Numbered from the stretch's first letter, positions 15,543-27,667 are shown. The stretch is 64,000 bases of DNA from Nectonema munidae (GCA_030549495.1 JAUIRK010000365.1:1-64000), one strand, 5' to 3'. The notes: a model not told the origin generated them from the letters alone. A program made the numbers and translations.

Positions 15543-16071
15543 ACTACTGTGTAGTGTGTACAACATTTTACTGCAACATCAGCAACACAATTCTCCTTTT
15601 ATCTAAACATTTTAATAGCTTTCTTATCACAGAATATACATATATATTGTATTTTTTTTATCACAATAGTAATAAGTAAAGATAATGCAAATTATTTTAA
15701 CATTATTTCTATGAATACTTGCACTAATATATATTACTTTGCATTTTCTTCTTGTTCTCTTTGTATTTTAACATTATTTTAGCTTTTCTCTGCCTATGAT
15801 TCCTTTATTTTTCCCCTTTTTTCAAATAGATTTGATCGCTGTGTATAAATGAACAAATCTTTTAGAATCTCTCTCCATTTTCAAGTAAGTTTTCTTTGCA
15901 TATTTTGTATATGTTACCTTATATGCAGGTGTATATGTAAACAAAATGCTGGCATTAGTTCGCTATATAAGTCGAACCCAGTCTAAAATTTTTGTAACTC
16001 AAATTAAGCGTTTTATATCTAGTTTGCTTGAGACAAAAATTGATTAACCAAAGTAAAAAATAAAGTCTTCT

Positions 16072-16778
16072 GGTACTTTTCTGTTATCTCACCCCCTCCC
16101 CTCACTCTAAAATTTTTTTTAGTGAATGATTTTCTATTTCATCAACATTTCTCTGATTGTTTTATAATATCATTTAGATTTATAATAATTAATAAGTTGT
16201 TGCTTTCCTGTCTGGGACAATAAATATAAAATTTTCTTTTGTCTCTCTGTAGAATCCTCCAAAAACCCATTGTTAAGGAAGTATACGTCCAACATGATTT
16301 TTTCTTTTGGTGAACAAACTTGTTGTGTCCTCCAATCACTCTAGGATTAGCTAGAAGATGTTGGGCACATGTTTCTCTCAAATAGATGTTCCAATCAACT
16401 ACTGATTCGTGCTTCATTTCAAATTCACGTTCACAAAATTTTATACTTGGCATGTTGTGTGTCCAACAGTATATAAACAATGTTGCTTTCCGAAAAGATA
16501 AACGAGAATTTTCGAACCAATTATTTGTTCTTACTCCTCTTTTTTCTCTACATGAAATTTACACTGCCATCTATTATGTTTTCCAACAGACAGTTTCATT
16601 ATATGATCATTTCGGCATTTTCGTTCTTAATGAAGAATTCCTTTCGATTGGAAAAAAGAAATTCTAGAGTCTGCCAATGAAAATAGAAAATATTCTGTTC
16701 TCTCAATTTTCAAAATATTGTCTGCTTTTTTTAATTTTTTTAGAGTGGTGGGGGGGAGGAAGATAACAGAAAAGTACC
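16072..16778 (-). mobile_element. Merlin (ISXO2-like) DNA transposon, internally deleted
   Basis: The element is bounded by about 47-bp inverted repeats beginning GGTACTTTTCTGTTATCT at 16072 and ending with the complement at 16778. Each has a C/G-rich block and an inner CACTCTAAA. GG-starting long inverted repeats with this content fit Merlin. The interior codes on the minus strand for a Merlin transposase fragment. I could not find a convincing 8-9-bp target duplication. At 707 bp it is about half of a full Merlin element. Confidence 0.8.
16142..16720 (-). pseudogene. Merlin transposase, N-terminal and central part
   Basis: From about 16720 the minus strand carries fragments HNRWQCKF and NWFENSRLSFRKATLFIYCW, matching the zinc-binding and WFE regions of Merlin/ISXO2 transposases. 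A single frame at 16480-16142 then reads FIYCWTHNMPSIKFCEREFE, VVDWNIYLRETCAQHLLANP and RVIGGHNKFVHQKKK, typical of the family up to the first catalytic region, plus a short GFWRILQRDK piece. The first part is frameshifted, and the second half of the catalytic domain is deleted, so it is not functional. Confidence 0.82.
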
Positions 16779-16999
16779 CTTCATTCAAATCTGAAATTTT
16801 GTCCTCAAAGAGCGTCTTATACACGGTCATATAGGACTCGTATTGTAAAGTTCTGGGAACGTAATAAAGTAACTTTATAACATACTTTCTTGTAGAAGAA
16901 ACACCATTAATAATTAAAAAATAGGTTCTGGAAAAATACCGTAAAAGTCCATATAAGAGAACAACATTTTAACCCAAAGATTCATCTTTATAAATCTGT

Positions 17000-17120
17000 C
17001 TATATGCGTATTGTGTGTAGCAATCATATATTTTCAAAATTATCTTCATATGTTATACTTTTTTTTTCTGGAGGCGTTTTATATTCGCTAGTTTTTCACG
17101 AAAAGTTTGAAAAAATCCAG
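17000..17120 (+). repeat. Partial TTCGCG-type repeat
   Basis: AGCAATCATATATTTTCAAA, ATATGTTATACTTTTT and TATTCGCTAGTTTTTCACGA follow the order of the copy at 37160-37262. Confidence 0.5.
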
Positions 17121-17588
17121 TTTATTTTTTCCTCTAAAATAAAATTTAAATTCTCTAAAATTAGCGATCGAAGAAATACAAAAAAATACAATAAACTCAA
17201 AAAAATTTTCCAACTTAATTAACTACCCCATAAAATTTAACCTTCCTCAAATGACTCCTGAACAAAGAGTCTGGCTAAGATGCGCTGACTTCTAGTCCAT
17301 TCGTTTTTAACCCTTTCAAGTAAGGACCTCTTTAAGAATTCCGTTTAAATTTTGGATTCCCTTATTAAAAAGCACATTAAATTTAAACATTATATGTGTA
17401 CTTCTTCAATCAATTTTACGGTTATTTTCTTGGAAAGCTGAAGTCGAGACCAAGTTTTACAACAATAAAAAACCTATTCATTATATTTTCTCATTGTTTT
17501 TATTTTTATTGAATTCTTAGCTTTGAACCTCTTTTTTATATTCTTATTTAATGTAAGTTAAACATGTTAGAAAAATTGGAAAAAATAA

Positions 17589-18440
17589 TTATTGGACGAT
17601 TTTTATTATGTGAAGGTTGTTGTTGTTTCTTTTGAATAAGTAAAACTGTGGACACGGCAATCTCACGACATCTTTCACAATTAGATTTTTGTTTTTGATA
17701 GTAACAAGTTCCGAAAATGCTGATTCACAAGGATAAGTAGTAACAAAGTGAATCAGAGCAGTAATAGCTTTCTTTGCTAAAAGAGGGTATAAGCTTGTAA
17801 TAATGCACGCGAAAATCTTCAAAGCTCTTTGTGTTAAATTGAATTTTTTAGCAATTCCTTTGTCCTTAGGTCAATGAGATTAACTTTAGCAAGATCATTA
17901 TCACTAATACAATCTATATCGACAGGAAGAGGACTGCGAATGCAATCTTCTAGAGTGAGATTTTCTAAAGAGAAGTGGACAATGGAAGAGTTCTGCTAAG
18001 TAACTAGATGTGCGCACAATTCTGTTTGAAATAATTTAAACAAGTCTTTATTACCTAAAACTTCCTCTAACACGGAAAAGTTAGCAAACCTTCTTTTTCC
18101 CAACCTTCTTTTCCACAGTGGCAGTTTAGATCTGAAGAATCTACAAACAACTCCAGGGCATTGAATAGCAAAATTTACTTTATTTTTATGTCTAAAAATA
18201 TGTAACAAAAATGCTTAGCTATAAATAAACTCTATAAAAAGTCTCAAATTGTTCTGAAAGTCAATTTTCTTTCTCTTTTAAAAATAGCAAAACTTTCTAT
18301 CTTAGTTCAAATAAACCCTAAATTCAAGATTCATGACTTTGAAAGTCAACGAACTTCGGTGTGGTAAAGAAGAACTTGTGTGTGATAAAGAAGAGCTCTA
18401 TATTCTGCTCCCATTTCCTGACAATAAAAGTTATCAATCA
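17589..18440 (-). pseudogene. Older hAT transposase remnant
   Basis: The minus strand of 17589-17822 reads LAKKAITALIHFVTTYPCES followed by AFSEL, the hAT dimerisation motif (compare FATTYLCEAGFSAL in the element at 3.5 kb). At 17996-18208 it reads KLPLWKRRLGKRRFANFSVL, homologous to the KLPMW...[12 protein letters not shown] block of that element. At 18350-18385 the DNA matches its EVRWLS-coding stretch. The pieces lie in the correct order but several frames and with large gaps, and no terminal repeats were found. It belongs to a related but distinct and older hAT family. Confidence 0.8.
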
Positions 18441-19972
18441 CAATAAAATCTATTAATAATTTTTCTATTTCTCTAAATGTAAACCAAAAAGTAAGCCATG
18501 TAAACGAAAAACGTGTGCTTATAAGAAATTACATAAATACGTTATATACAGACCCACAAACACATATGTAATCAATGGTGGAAAAAACTTTATGGAAGTT
18601 AAAAACAATGTGCTCATAAATTATTTTATCTCCAATGAAGTTGAATACAGGGAGCAAAGCTTTTTTTGGTTCGAGAGGAATGTTTGACATCAAAACGTAC
18701 ACTCAACAGTTATGAGCTCACAAACGACTTTTATAGTAATTTGTTTTTTTCCCAAATATCCATTTTTAATGCTGATTTCATACCTACAATTAGTTTTACG
18801 GCGTCACATTTTAAAATCAATTAATCTTTTTTTCGTCACATTTTAAAATCAATTTAAAAAATCAATTTAATTTAAATCAAAAATCAAAAAAGAGCAACAA
18901 TTGAAATGTGTAAAAATGCATATAATGTTCGTAAACAACGCTGTTAAAAGAGTCCGTAAAGCGAATGTATGATACATTTAGAAACAAAATCTTTGACAGA
19001 TGTCACCATTGTAAGAATCAATGCATAATAATAAGAATGGACACTTTTATTTAAAGAAAAAACACAACCTGTTTCGAAATATCAACTTCTTCGTTGAGTG
19101 TATTATATAGTATATAAATTAAAAATGATAAATTTATAAAAAAATAATTATAAATTGAATTTTTCAACTTTTTTTTCGTAGATTTTTTTGTAAGGCAGCT
19201 ATTTCACAAAAGAATGTTTCCTTCTCACATCTTTTAAAATGGACACGATTATGATAAGCTTAGAAAATTTCTTCTCGTTTGTGTGAACTTGGCATAGTAG
19301 TATATTATTGAGGAATTATACTCAATTTATTATGATCAATGAAAATTAAGAAAATTTTGAAATTAATAATAATAATAATAATAGTAATCAATAACAAAGC
19401 CATAAAGTAGAAAAAAACGTCATCACTTTCTTCAATCTTTCCATATGCTATTTTGCTTCACTACTTTCCATTAGAGTTTTGCGTATGGAAGGAAAAAAAC
19501 CTTGCGTGATTCAGTTTAATCTTATGTAACTACAGCTGTTTTTCACGGTTATACACTATTATAATTATTCTTATTCTTATTATACAACATTCGTTTTATC
19601 TAACACCATTTATTAGTGTTGCTTCTCTTTTACTTTTATATCTTCTTACTTGTTACACGGTAAGTTTTATTTTACACATAATCGAATTGGTCAATTGATG
19701 TAAGATTTGGAGAGTCGGAGTCAATAGAATCGGGAGTGGATAGAGTCGGAGATTTTCAAGGGATACAAGAATGTTACTCTTTTAATACATGAAAGAACGT
19801 TGAATTTAAGGGGCAATCTTTAATCGAAGCTGTGCAACTATTAGTTTGCTCTACAGATTTAAAAATTTTTAAGTATTTGGGATTGAGTGGATTATTTTGC
19901 CTCTGACTTCACAACTGTGATTCAGCAGCTTCCACCATTTTTAAATACCAACTCTTTCTTTTATAACCCTTT
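18441..19972. other. No gene seen
   Basis: AT-rich. It holds an AAT microsatellite (19363-19383), a weak GAGTCGG repeat trace (19710-19760), and tandem AAATCAATTTAAA-type strings near 18815-18890. Confidence 0.5.
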
Positions 19973-20094
19973 CAGAAACAATGAGACACAAATATCTCAT
20001 AAAATAAGTATCGTCTTCTAAGTAATATAAAAACTCAAAAAAGTTAAGAAGAGGATTCGTTTTCAAAACGTCGCATGGACTTAATCCAGCATTT
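19973..20094 (+). mobile_element. TTAA-type MITE, subfamily E, worn
   Basis: TAACCCTTTCAGAAACAATG, GAGACACAAATATCTC and TATCGTCTTCTAAGTAATAT match the family. The right border is uncertain. Confidence 0.5.
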
Positions 20095-20872
20095 CTTAAC
20101 CGGAGTTCCTATGAACGCCAGTGTTGCGCAAAAGATCCCTAACGCTCACGCAAGAAATAGTAGTGCACATTTTTTCAGTAACTCCAATTTTTTCAGTTTT
20201 TTATAAATAAAAAAGGGCGCAATTTTTTTTCCGAAGAACTTCAGGATGTCCTTCGAGAAAAAGATCAGAGTGAGAGAGTTAACTCTCTTGTTCACATATA
20301 TTAGTTATTTATGTAAGGTTTAATCTTGCTGATCGCATTTCCCAAAACCTAATTAGTTTCAAAGTTGGTTGATTTTACAAAAATCTAGCTACTACTAATT
20401 AGACATACCCTCCACTTATCTATGAGCACATTTGTGAAACTGCGATGGAAATGACAATATGCGCTTTGGTATATAGTAATAATTTAATCTTTGAAGGAAG
20501 CATATTATAGCAATCATAATAAAAATAGCAATAATGTTGATGATCTTTTATATATGGTGGTATATACAACATTACTGTAATAATCGTCAATCATTTTACT
20601 TTACATGCTTGCTGTGCCAACATGTGTTTGTAGAAAATATTAGTCATTTTATTGTTTCTTATATTTCCTCGTTTCTTCTTCTCTTTTAGCCTGTTTTTCT
20701 CTCAATTGTCTTATATAGTAAGTGTCTTCTTTCAGTATATTGTATTCATATTCATCTTTTTATGTATTCTCCCTCAGTGTATCAACTTTGTCACATCATC
20801 ATCTATAGGGAAAACATCGAAAAGTTTGCTTTATTTAGTTTTAAACAAGTATTAATAGGAATTTCATAATGC

Positions 20873-20960
20873 CAGCGTTTTTTAACTTTTCAGCATTCCG
20901 GGCCGCGTTTTTTAAATTTTCGATAATTCGACCATCTTCAAGAAAAGTTTAGTGACCCTG
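20873..20960. repeat. Truncated reverse copy of the 59475 MITE family
   Basis: The stretch from CAGCGTTTTTTAAC to TTTAGTGACCCTG aligns with the reverse complement of about 59475-59570. It shares TTAACTTTTCA, GTTTTTTAAATTTTCG, ATTCGACC and CTTCAAGA in order. A further GC-rich scrap of the same kind (GGGCCATGTGGCCCGCGG) lies at about 21612-21632. Confidence 0.6.
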
Positions 20961-22558
20961 GTCTATCGCAAGATGTTTAAAATTTTTCCAAACGCGTAAT
21001 CTTTATTGGTTCTTGAAGTACATTATGTAAAACAAAATTATATGGGTTTTTTCTCCTTTGCGTACGTTTTCTTTGTTGCAGAGTTATTTTCAATCTTATA
21101 TAAATATTATTATTAAAAAACGAAGTATTTTGGAGAATTCCATGATCTGATACTTTTATATGGTCTTAGAGTTTCTTTATTTTGATATTTTCTAATTTGA
21201 ATATTTTATAGACCATAAACTTCTGCAATTGTGGTTCAAAGGATAAACATTTAATATTATATAATTGGCCAATCTACATTCTACATTAGTGGACACGTTT
21301 TTTTTTAGAAATTATTTACCAACTTTAAAAATGTATTTATTGATTACGGATTTACTAATTATTTTCTATATTATAAATTTAGTCCACTAGCGTTAAAAAT
21401 AAAGAAAAATTAATTATAAATGATATTTTCATACAAAAATATGAACATATTGTAGATTTAAAATTGTGTCAAGATGTCGCGTATTTAGAATAACTAATGC
21501 AAAGTGAAATTCTTGGATCGCAGTAGACTGATTGTGACATGCATTATATTATTCGTATTCAAAATGGACAATGCTTCAAAAGAGGCTATAGACCGCATTT
21601 GACAAAATTGAGGGCCATGTGGCCCGCGGTACGCAATTTTGGCAACAGTACCTTAATTGTTGTTAGTTGGAAATACAGCTAGGACGAGTTGATTTTAGTG
21701 AGGGCTGGTTTGTACAGTGTTTCATACGTTTAACTTTTAAGTATAGCGAACTAGGATCGCGTTAGTATTTAGATTTCAAATGAAAAAGATATTTTGTCTG
21801 AATATAGAATGTAGTTGTTGTACATGACATCTATAATGATTCATCATAGCCCCGTCTTTAAAATTTTAATCTTTATGGATAGCATATGTATGCTTTTGAA
21901 TTTTTTAGAAGTACTATTATCATTTCTCACTTTTCTTAAAATCATACTTTTTGTCTAATTGTAAAAGTGAAGGTTTTTGTCATCACTTTAGTAATAATTT
22001 ATATTTTTAAAAATATCAAAATGGTACAAAAAAGTCGTTCAGATTCAAGATAAGTAGCCAAGGTCCTCTACAAAAACTTTAGGTATGTGAATAAAATTCT
22101 TTGTTTTTTTCAATGATTTTCTGGTTAGAATTTTTAAAATTTTTTACAGCAACATTTTTTCCAACGTTTCAGGCAAAAACACTTCTAATTTATTGATCAT
22201 TTTCATTATTGCTCTCGGCTTTTTTCACAACATACTCCATCAAGTGATGCATACGTCTCAATTCAAGAATAATTCACATAAAACAGTGAATCATACGTTT
22301 CAAATGTTTAACTTTTTTTAAAATTCAGATATCAGACTATTTTGGTATATTTGCGCCCATTTTTCTAAAATATAATCAATGAGTAGTAGTGCACATAATA
22401 TTCTTCCGCTAATGAAAGTTTCTTTAGTTTATTAAATTTATGTGCATTTTTGCTGCTAGTTAATAATAATATTTTAAATACTCATTTCATTTTAAAGTTG
22501 AGAATTTTATTCTTTTTCTCATTATAGAAAATTTGAGTTTGTATCTTCCAAATGTCAA

Positions 22559-22673
22559 TTAACCGAAGACGATATCTAATGTAAAGCAGAAGATTTGTAT
22601 TAAAAAACATAAACTAAGACGATTTTACTTTTGTAAAGTCGATGTATATCGACTGTGGTCTATAATCGTTTAA
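22559..22673 (+). mobile_element. TTAA-type MITE, subfamily B, divergent
   Basis: TTAACCGAAGACGATATCTA, AATGTAAAGCAGAAGATTTG and GTCGATGTATATCGAC match subfamily B. Both outer ends have drifted, so it is an older copy. Confidence 0.65.
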
Positions 22674-22710
22674 GTAAATGCAATTTTAACGCTCCAATGC
22701 TATTTTAAAT

Positions 22711-22816
22711 TTTACCCCTTCAGGCAAAATTTGGAACATGATTTAAAAAAGTATATTAAAATTATTGAAAAAAATCAAACGATTAATTTTAGAAAATATA
22801 TGCCTGAGAGAGTTAA
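22711..22816 (+). mobile_element. TTAA-type MITE, subfamily E, shortened
   Basis: TTTACCCCTTCAGGCAAAAT, CGATTAATTTTAGAAAATAT and GCCTGAGAGAGTTAA match the 12672 copy, with about 35 bp missing inside. Confidence 0.65.
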
Positions 22817-23884
22817 ATTACTAAATATGTCCATTTTATGGACAATTTTTTTTTAGTTCTACCTTTAGCGTGTTTAACGTTGTGTGACAAAATGTATAAT
22901 ACATATTTATATGAAAAGCTTTTATATTATTTTAATAGTAGAATATACTTTTGAAATCAGTCAATTGATGAATGACTTTTTGTTTGACAAATTTTACACA
23001 CATACATACACACACACAAAAAATTGTAAAAAATTTATCGACAAAGTTTTGACGTATTTTTTATCTTTAAACTGAGAAGTGTTTTTCACTTTTATTATTA
23101 ATAATAATAATGTTATTTATGAATTGGATTTTAGCTTTATTTTTTCCATTTATACAACTCAAATTGATTTTCCTCAATAATAATTTTTCAGCAACTACGC
23201 TTGTATGCGAGGAATGTTGATTTTCATTACTGCATTTTAACTTTTCCTATTTCTTCCAGGTTTTATCTATTTCACTATACGAATTCCTTTCTTTAACCTC
23301 CTTTTCAGTATTTTCTCATTTATTAACATCAATAACTATATCTATCAATAAAGTATAAAAGCTTGGTTATTTTCAATAGATCCAATAATAATTAAACATT
23401 TAACTTCCTTCTCAAAATGTTCATACTTCTAAATACTTCACGGTATAGTGATTCAAACTAATATTTTTAAGGTTTGGAATTGTAGTAGCATTAGTTATAA
23501 AAATAAGTTTAAACGTTTTCATCTTTAACCCATTACAGAAACAATAACCTAAAATCGGTTAATCATAAAAAAGATTGTGTGGAGCTATCTTGAAATATGG
23601 TTACCGGATAAAACTCTGCCTAATGGACAATGGCTCGAATTTGAACAGTTTTTTTAAGTTTAAAAAACTTTGTTTGCATCAATTTCTTTTTTAGAAACAT
23701 CATTATAAACTAAGAAATCTTTTTTGGAATTCAGAAAAACAAAATTGTAGTAAAGTATTAAAAATATTCTAAGTGATAGTTAAAAAAAAAGAAAAGTCCA
23801 CATACGCATTGAGAAAAAGAAGTAAACATTGTACAAAAGTATCAATCTAACATTCAGTCAGAGTTATTATTTGTCTCTTAACAC

Positions 23885-23985
23885 CACTGATTCCCAAACT
23901 TTGGCGCGCGTCTCTGGGGTAGGGGCCTGGGGTTAAGGTAAACTCATGGGGGCGTCGGTAAGCTAAAAAAGACAAAAAAGGAATA
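23885..23985. repeat. hAT-like end fragment
   Basis: CACTGATTCCCAAACTTTGG and a G-rich block (TGGGGTAGGGGCCTGGGG, CATGGGGGCGTCGG) resemble the ends of hAT MITEs. There is no partner end. Confidence 0.35.
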
Positions 23986-24567
23986 AATAAATATTTTTTG
24001 AAAGTATTATAAATAAAAAATATATATTAAGTTATTTTCTAGTCTAATATGTTTATTTTCAATGAAATACTTGACAACTTCATAAATATATCTTTCTACT
24101 GAAAAATGATAAGTGGCAGTAATTTTATTTTGCCTAAGCTTTATAGTAACTGGCTTATCGGCTTTATCCAGTTGTTTCCAATTTTAAATTTTCTAAACTC
24201 TTGTTCAAAAAATCGATTATAAAATATTGATTTTTACAAAAATCCCAATGGTTTTTTTCAAAAATAAAGACAGGAAAAACCCTCGAAAAATCACGAGCTA
24301 TGTCAAGGTAAACCATGAATTATATGAAGTTATAAATTCAATAAGAGTAGAATAATTTTTGATGACATAAATAGACATTAAAGATGAATCCTTTTTGATG
24401 ATGTCTAATTGATGTTGATGAATTTGTTTTGTACGCAAGAGAAATTTATTTTGTTCAAACATATTTTGTAGCTGACTACGATGATTGAAACAAAACCTGC
24501 AGCATCGAAAACATCTCAAATTTACAAATCCCATCTATACAATGTGCTGCTAAGTTATTCCCTATTA

Positions 24568-24868
24568 CAGTGTTTCCGAAATTGGGGGTAAATTACCCCC
24601 TGAGGGTATTTTAACAATTTTTTGGGGATAATGGAGGGTTCAGAGAAAAAGAAGCTATTAGAATTAATGTCAAAATAGTCGTAGTATGTTATGTTGTAAA
24701 CTAAACTGTAACAATGTTCAAGTACAATAAATATAAAATATCTCTAGTGTTTTCATTTAGTCATATATATATATCTACTATCTATGTTGACACTTTTTGA
24801 AAGGGGTAACATGTTTATTGGGGCATGTTAAATTGGGTAACAAACTAAAAAAAGTTTGGGAACCACTG
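24568..24868. mobile_element. hAT MITE (301 bp) with perfect 8-bp target duplication
   Basis: It opens CAGTGTTTCCGAAATTGGGG and closes AAGTTTGGGAACCACTG. The flanking CCCTATTA at 24560-24567 and 24869-24876 is perfect. There is no coding potential. Confidence 0.92.
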
Positions 24869-24914
24869 CCCTATTACTACAGAAATTGCGCCATAAAAAG
24901 TATAAAGACCATGC

Positions 24915-25045
24915 CAGGGGCGCACATCCTCAAAATTATTGGGGGGGGGGGGGGGCGAAATTTTTTTCTTGCAATTTTCAAAATTAATGGTCTGGAAATA
25001 CCACGGGAGACCAAATATTCAAGCAATCCTTTAAAATAGAGTGTA
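24915..25045. repeat. GGCGCACAT-type dispersed repeat with G15 run
   Basis: CAGGGGCGCACATCCTCAAA and AATTATT, then 15 G (24941-24955) and CGAAATTTTTTTCTTGCAAT, recur in weaker form at 33555-33650 (GGCGCACATTCTCAAAATTC) and 52645-52745. Confidence 0.5.
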
Positions 25046-25169
25046 CTCAGCGCATACCTAAAGTCCTAAATTTATAAGACAACTTTATATTTTTTTTTTA
25101 CAAAATTGGTGAATTTAAATACTATACTTCCAGCGAAAATATTTTAATTAAATTTGCATATCGAATATA

Positions 25170-25742
25170 GTGCGCAGAAAAAATGCCCCCAATTAAAAAG
25201 TAGGAAAAAATGCCCTAATTAAAAAATAGGAAAAAATGCTCCCAGTAAAAATGCCCCCGAAAAAAATGCCCTAATTTAAAATTATGAAAAAATGCCCCAA
25301 CACAAAAAATTATTAATTAAAATTTTTAAAAAAGATATGTCAAATAAAGATTTTTTGTAAAAAAAAAATTCCTTTTCATCTAAAACATTTAAAATTTAAT
25401 TAAAGTAACCTAAAAAACTCAGCATACGACAATTTTTTAAATACAAAATTTTTTTTATAAAACAGCAAATATTTTTGGACTTTGTGTGTATCAGAACACT
25501 TTCTAAATATAATTTGTATTTTAACTGATTTTAAGAACACATTCCCACAAATCTGCACCTTTGCTATTGTTTTCAAGAACTTTATAAAGAAAAAACCCTA
25601 TAGATTAAGAAATTTTAGAAATTTAGCCTTTCAAAAATGGTACCAAATAAAAATATTTATATAATTAAAAAAAATCCTGAAAATCAAAAATTAGGAGGCA
25701 TTTTTTCCTACTTTTTAATTGGGGGCATTTTTACCTACAACC
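25170..25742. mobile_element. MULE-like inverted-repeat element with 10-bp target duplication
   Basis: Inverted repeats of over 35 bp (AAAAATGCCCCCAATTAAAA, then GTAGGAAAAAATGCC) lie at 25178-25213 and 25692-25734. The decamer ATCGAATATA flanks both sides (25160-25169 and 25743-25752). The left side carries five spaced AATGCCC units. There is no transposase. A 9-10-bp duplication with long repeats suggests the Mutator superfamily, but I recognise no family. Confidence 0.75.
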
Positions 25743-26268
25743 ATCGAATATACATTAGTTTAAAAAAATCCAGTCTTTTCATTTGAAAAATGAAGTAGTC
25801 TACCAGGCACATTACAGGAATTGATGAAAGGATATTTGATTCAGAGAGAAAACAAATAACTGAAGGTTTGGTAGTTTTATATGAGTGAATGTAGTCTAAA
25901 GGCAAAGAGTCTACTAGACACCCTGCGATGTTTATATGAAAAAAATGTGATTGATTCAGGGGCAAGGGTATAAAACGAAGTTATAATTGTGCAAACAAAA
26001 ATAAAACAAAAAATTAAGATCGCATTATTTCATTTTACTCAGCATCATTCAAAAATAGTTTAAAAGCTAAATTGATACAAGCTACAAAAATCTACATAAA
26101 GTAAAATAACTGTTAACATTTTGCAATGATTTGCCTTTTATAATAACTTTTAAGGAAAAAAAGTCTATCAGAAAAAGTTATAGAGCTTCAACAAAAACTA
26201 AAAAATTTTAGAGCATAACTTAAGCTTTTTGAAAACTAATTTGACGTATCCCCTACAGCATAAACTAT

Positions 26269-26417
26269 GGGTGGCATGGCAGGTTGGTTGAGATGATGGA
26301 CATAGCACGGAAGCCTATGGATTCGATTCCTCATCGATACGAATTTGTTCATAGTTTGACATAAGCGGTACATCAGTGCCTGGTCAATGAAAATACATAC
26401 GCTGCACCTTACTTTTT
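26269..26417 (+). mobile_element. tRNA-derived SINE, family S2
   Basis: GGGTGGCATGGCAGGTTGGT starts the head, GGATTCGATTCC is the B box, and the body has TTTGACATAAGCGGTACATC. It shares head and body with 62781 but not with S1. Confidence 0.7.
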
Positions 26418-26649
26418 ACTCAAAATTGAAAAATTTGCTACATAATTAACATAAGAGAGAAAGGAAACAAAATAAACTAATAAAGCAATTTTCACTATTT
26501 TAAAATGGAAACATCTGTTCTCAGAATAATTTCAAAATAATAGGAGGCATAAATAATTAGAGTTTATTTGATATTTTCAAGTTTTTATAAGCAGCAAAAG
26601 CCAACCTTTAAGTAGCTATCCCTTATAATTAAAAAATTATTTAAATAAC

Positions 26650-26969
26650 GGTCGACAGACATTTCGCCCCATAGACAATTTACCCCCTGACAAATTGTCT
26701 TATAGGCTATTAGTTTCATCCATCTTTGCTTATTTATATGTGTAAAATTATTAAAATTTTTATATTCTTGTTTATTTTATCTCTATTAAATTATTTCAAA
26801 TTAATCAATTTATCTCTTAATTTTTTAGAATTGTCCATGAGACAAAATGTCTTATGAAAATAACTGGGCGAATCGTCCTTGAAACAAAATGTCTTATAAA
26901 AATAATGGGGCGAATTGTCCATGGGACGAACTGTCTTATGAAAATAATGGGGCGAAATGTCCGAGGACC
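26650..26969. mobile_element. Inverted-repeat element with GGTC ends and tandem 43-bp units
   Basis: The left end GGTCGACAGACATTTCGCCC and right end GGGCGAAATGTCCGAGGACC are inverted repeats. Three 42-44-bp units built on GAATTGTCCATGRGACAAAA lie at 26828-26955. Flanks TAAATAAC and AAACTAAC agree at 6 of 8, a possible decayed 8-bp duplication. A related motif (GGGCAGTTGTC, GGCAATTATC) recurs at 29876-30125. Confidence 0.6.
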
Positions 26970-27472
26970 AAACTAACATAAATAAAGTATACGAGAAAAG
27001 AAAATCATTGCGTTTTTTTGAATATTTCTGTCTACAAATAAAATTCTGACAGCTGTCATAAATAGATCAAGTACATTTTTAACAACTGAAACATTTTGTT
27101 TCGATATTATATTTTTATTATAATAATAATCAACAAATTTTCTTAAAAAAAGTGATTTGATTATGTACAGTGTTATTTATAAAATTTTACAATCGAACAT
27201 TATAAAAAATATCTCTGCTCAAATATTAAGCAAATAGAGTATTCTTGCTTTTAAAGTGAACAGATAATCAAAATATTCATACCCAAATAACTCTTTAAAA
27301 AAATTTGACTTGAAAATTTCAAATGTTACAAAATGTAGCAAACGTAGTGATAAAGATTAAGTAACTTTTGTTGAAAAAAATTCTTAGCGCGAGTCTAACA
27401 ATATTCATTGATATAAAATTGTAACAATTGGAAACTATTTTAATTTAACTCTAAATGCAAATTAGATAGAAG

Positions 27473-27667
27473 CAGTGGTGTAGCCCGAAAAAAGTTAATG
27501 GGGGGGGGGGGGGGGCACAATTTGAAAACAAAAAACGTGAGCAACATTTTGTATACTTTCTTGATCCTTTCATTGGAGAAATTTTCAAAAACTGATTGCA
27601 TGGGGCACCATGCGGTACATAGGAGTGTGGGCACGGCCCCTCATGCCCCAGCCTAGCTACGTCACTG
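27473..27667. mobile_element. hAT MITE (195 bp) with G16 run
   Basis: Ends CAGTGGTGTAGC (27473) and GCTACGTCACTG (to 27667) are imperfect inverted repeats. The flanking octamers GATAGAAG and GAGAGAAG match at 7 of 8. It contains a 16-base G run at 27500-27515. Confidence 0.85.

Noticed and set aside
26269-26345. Functional tRNA gene
   Set aside because: The A- and B-box-like strings belong to a SINE head with a second copy at 62781. The cloverleaf arms do not pair well enough for a working tRNA.
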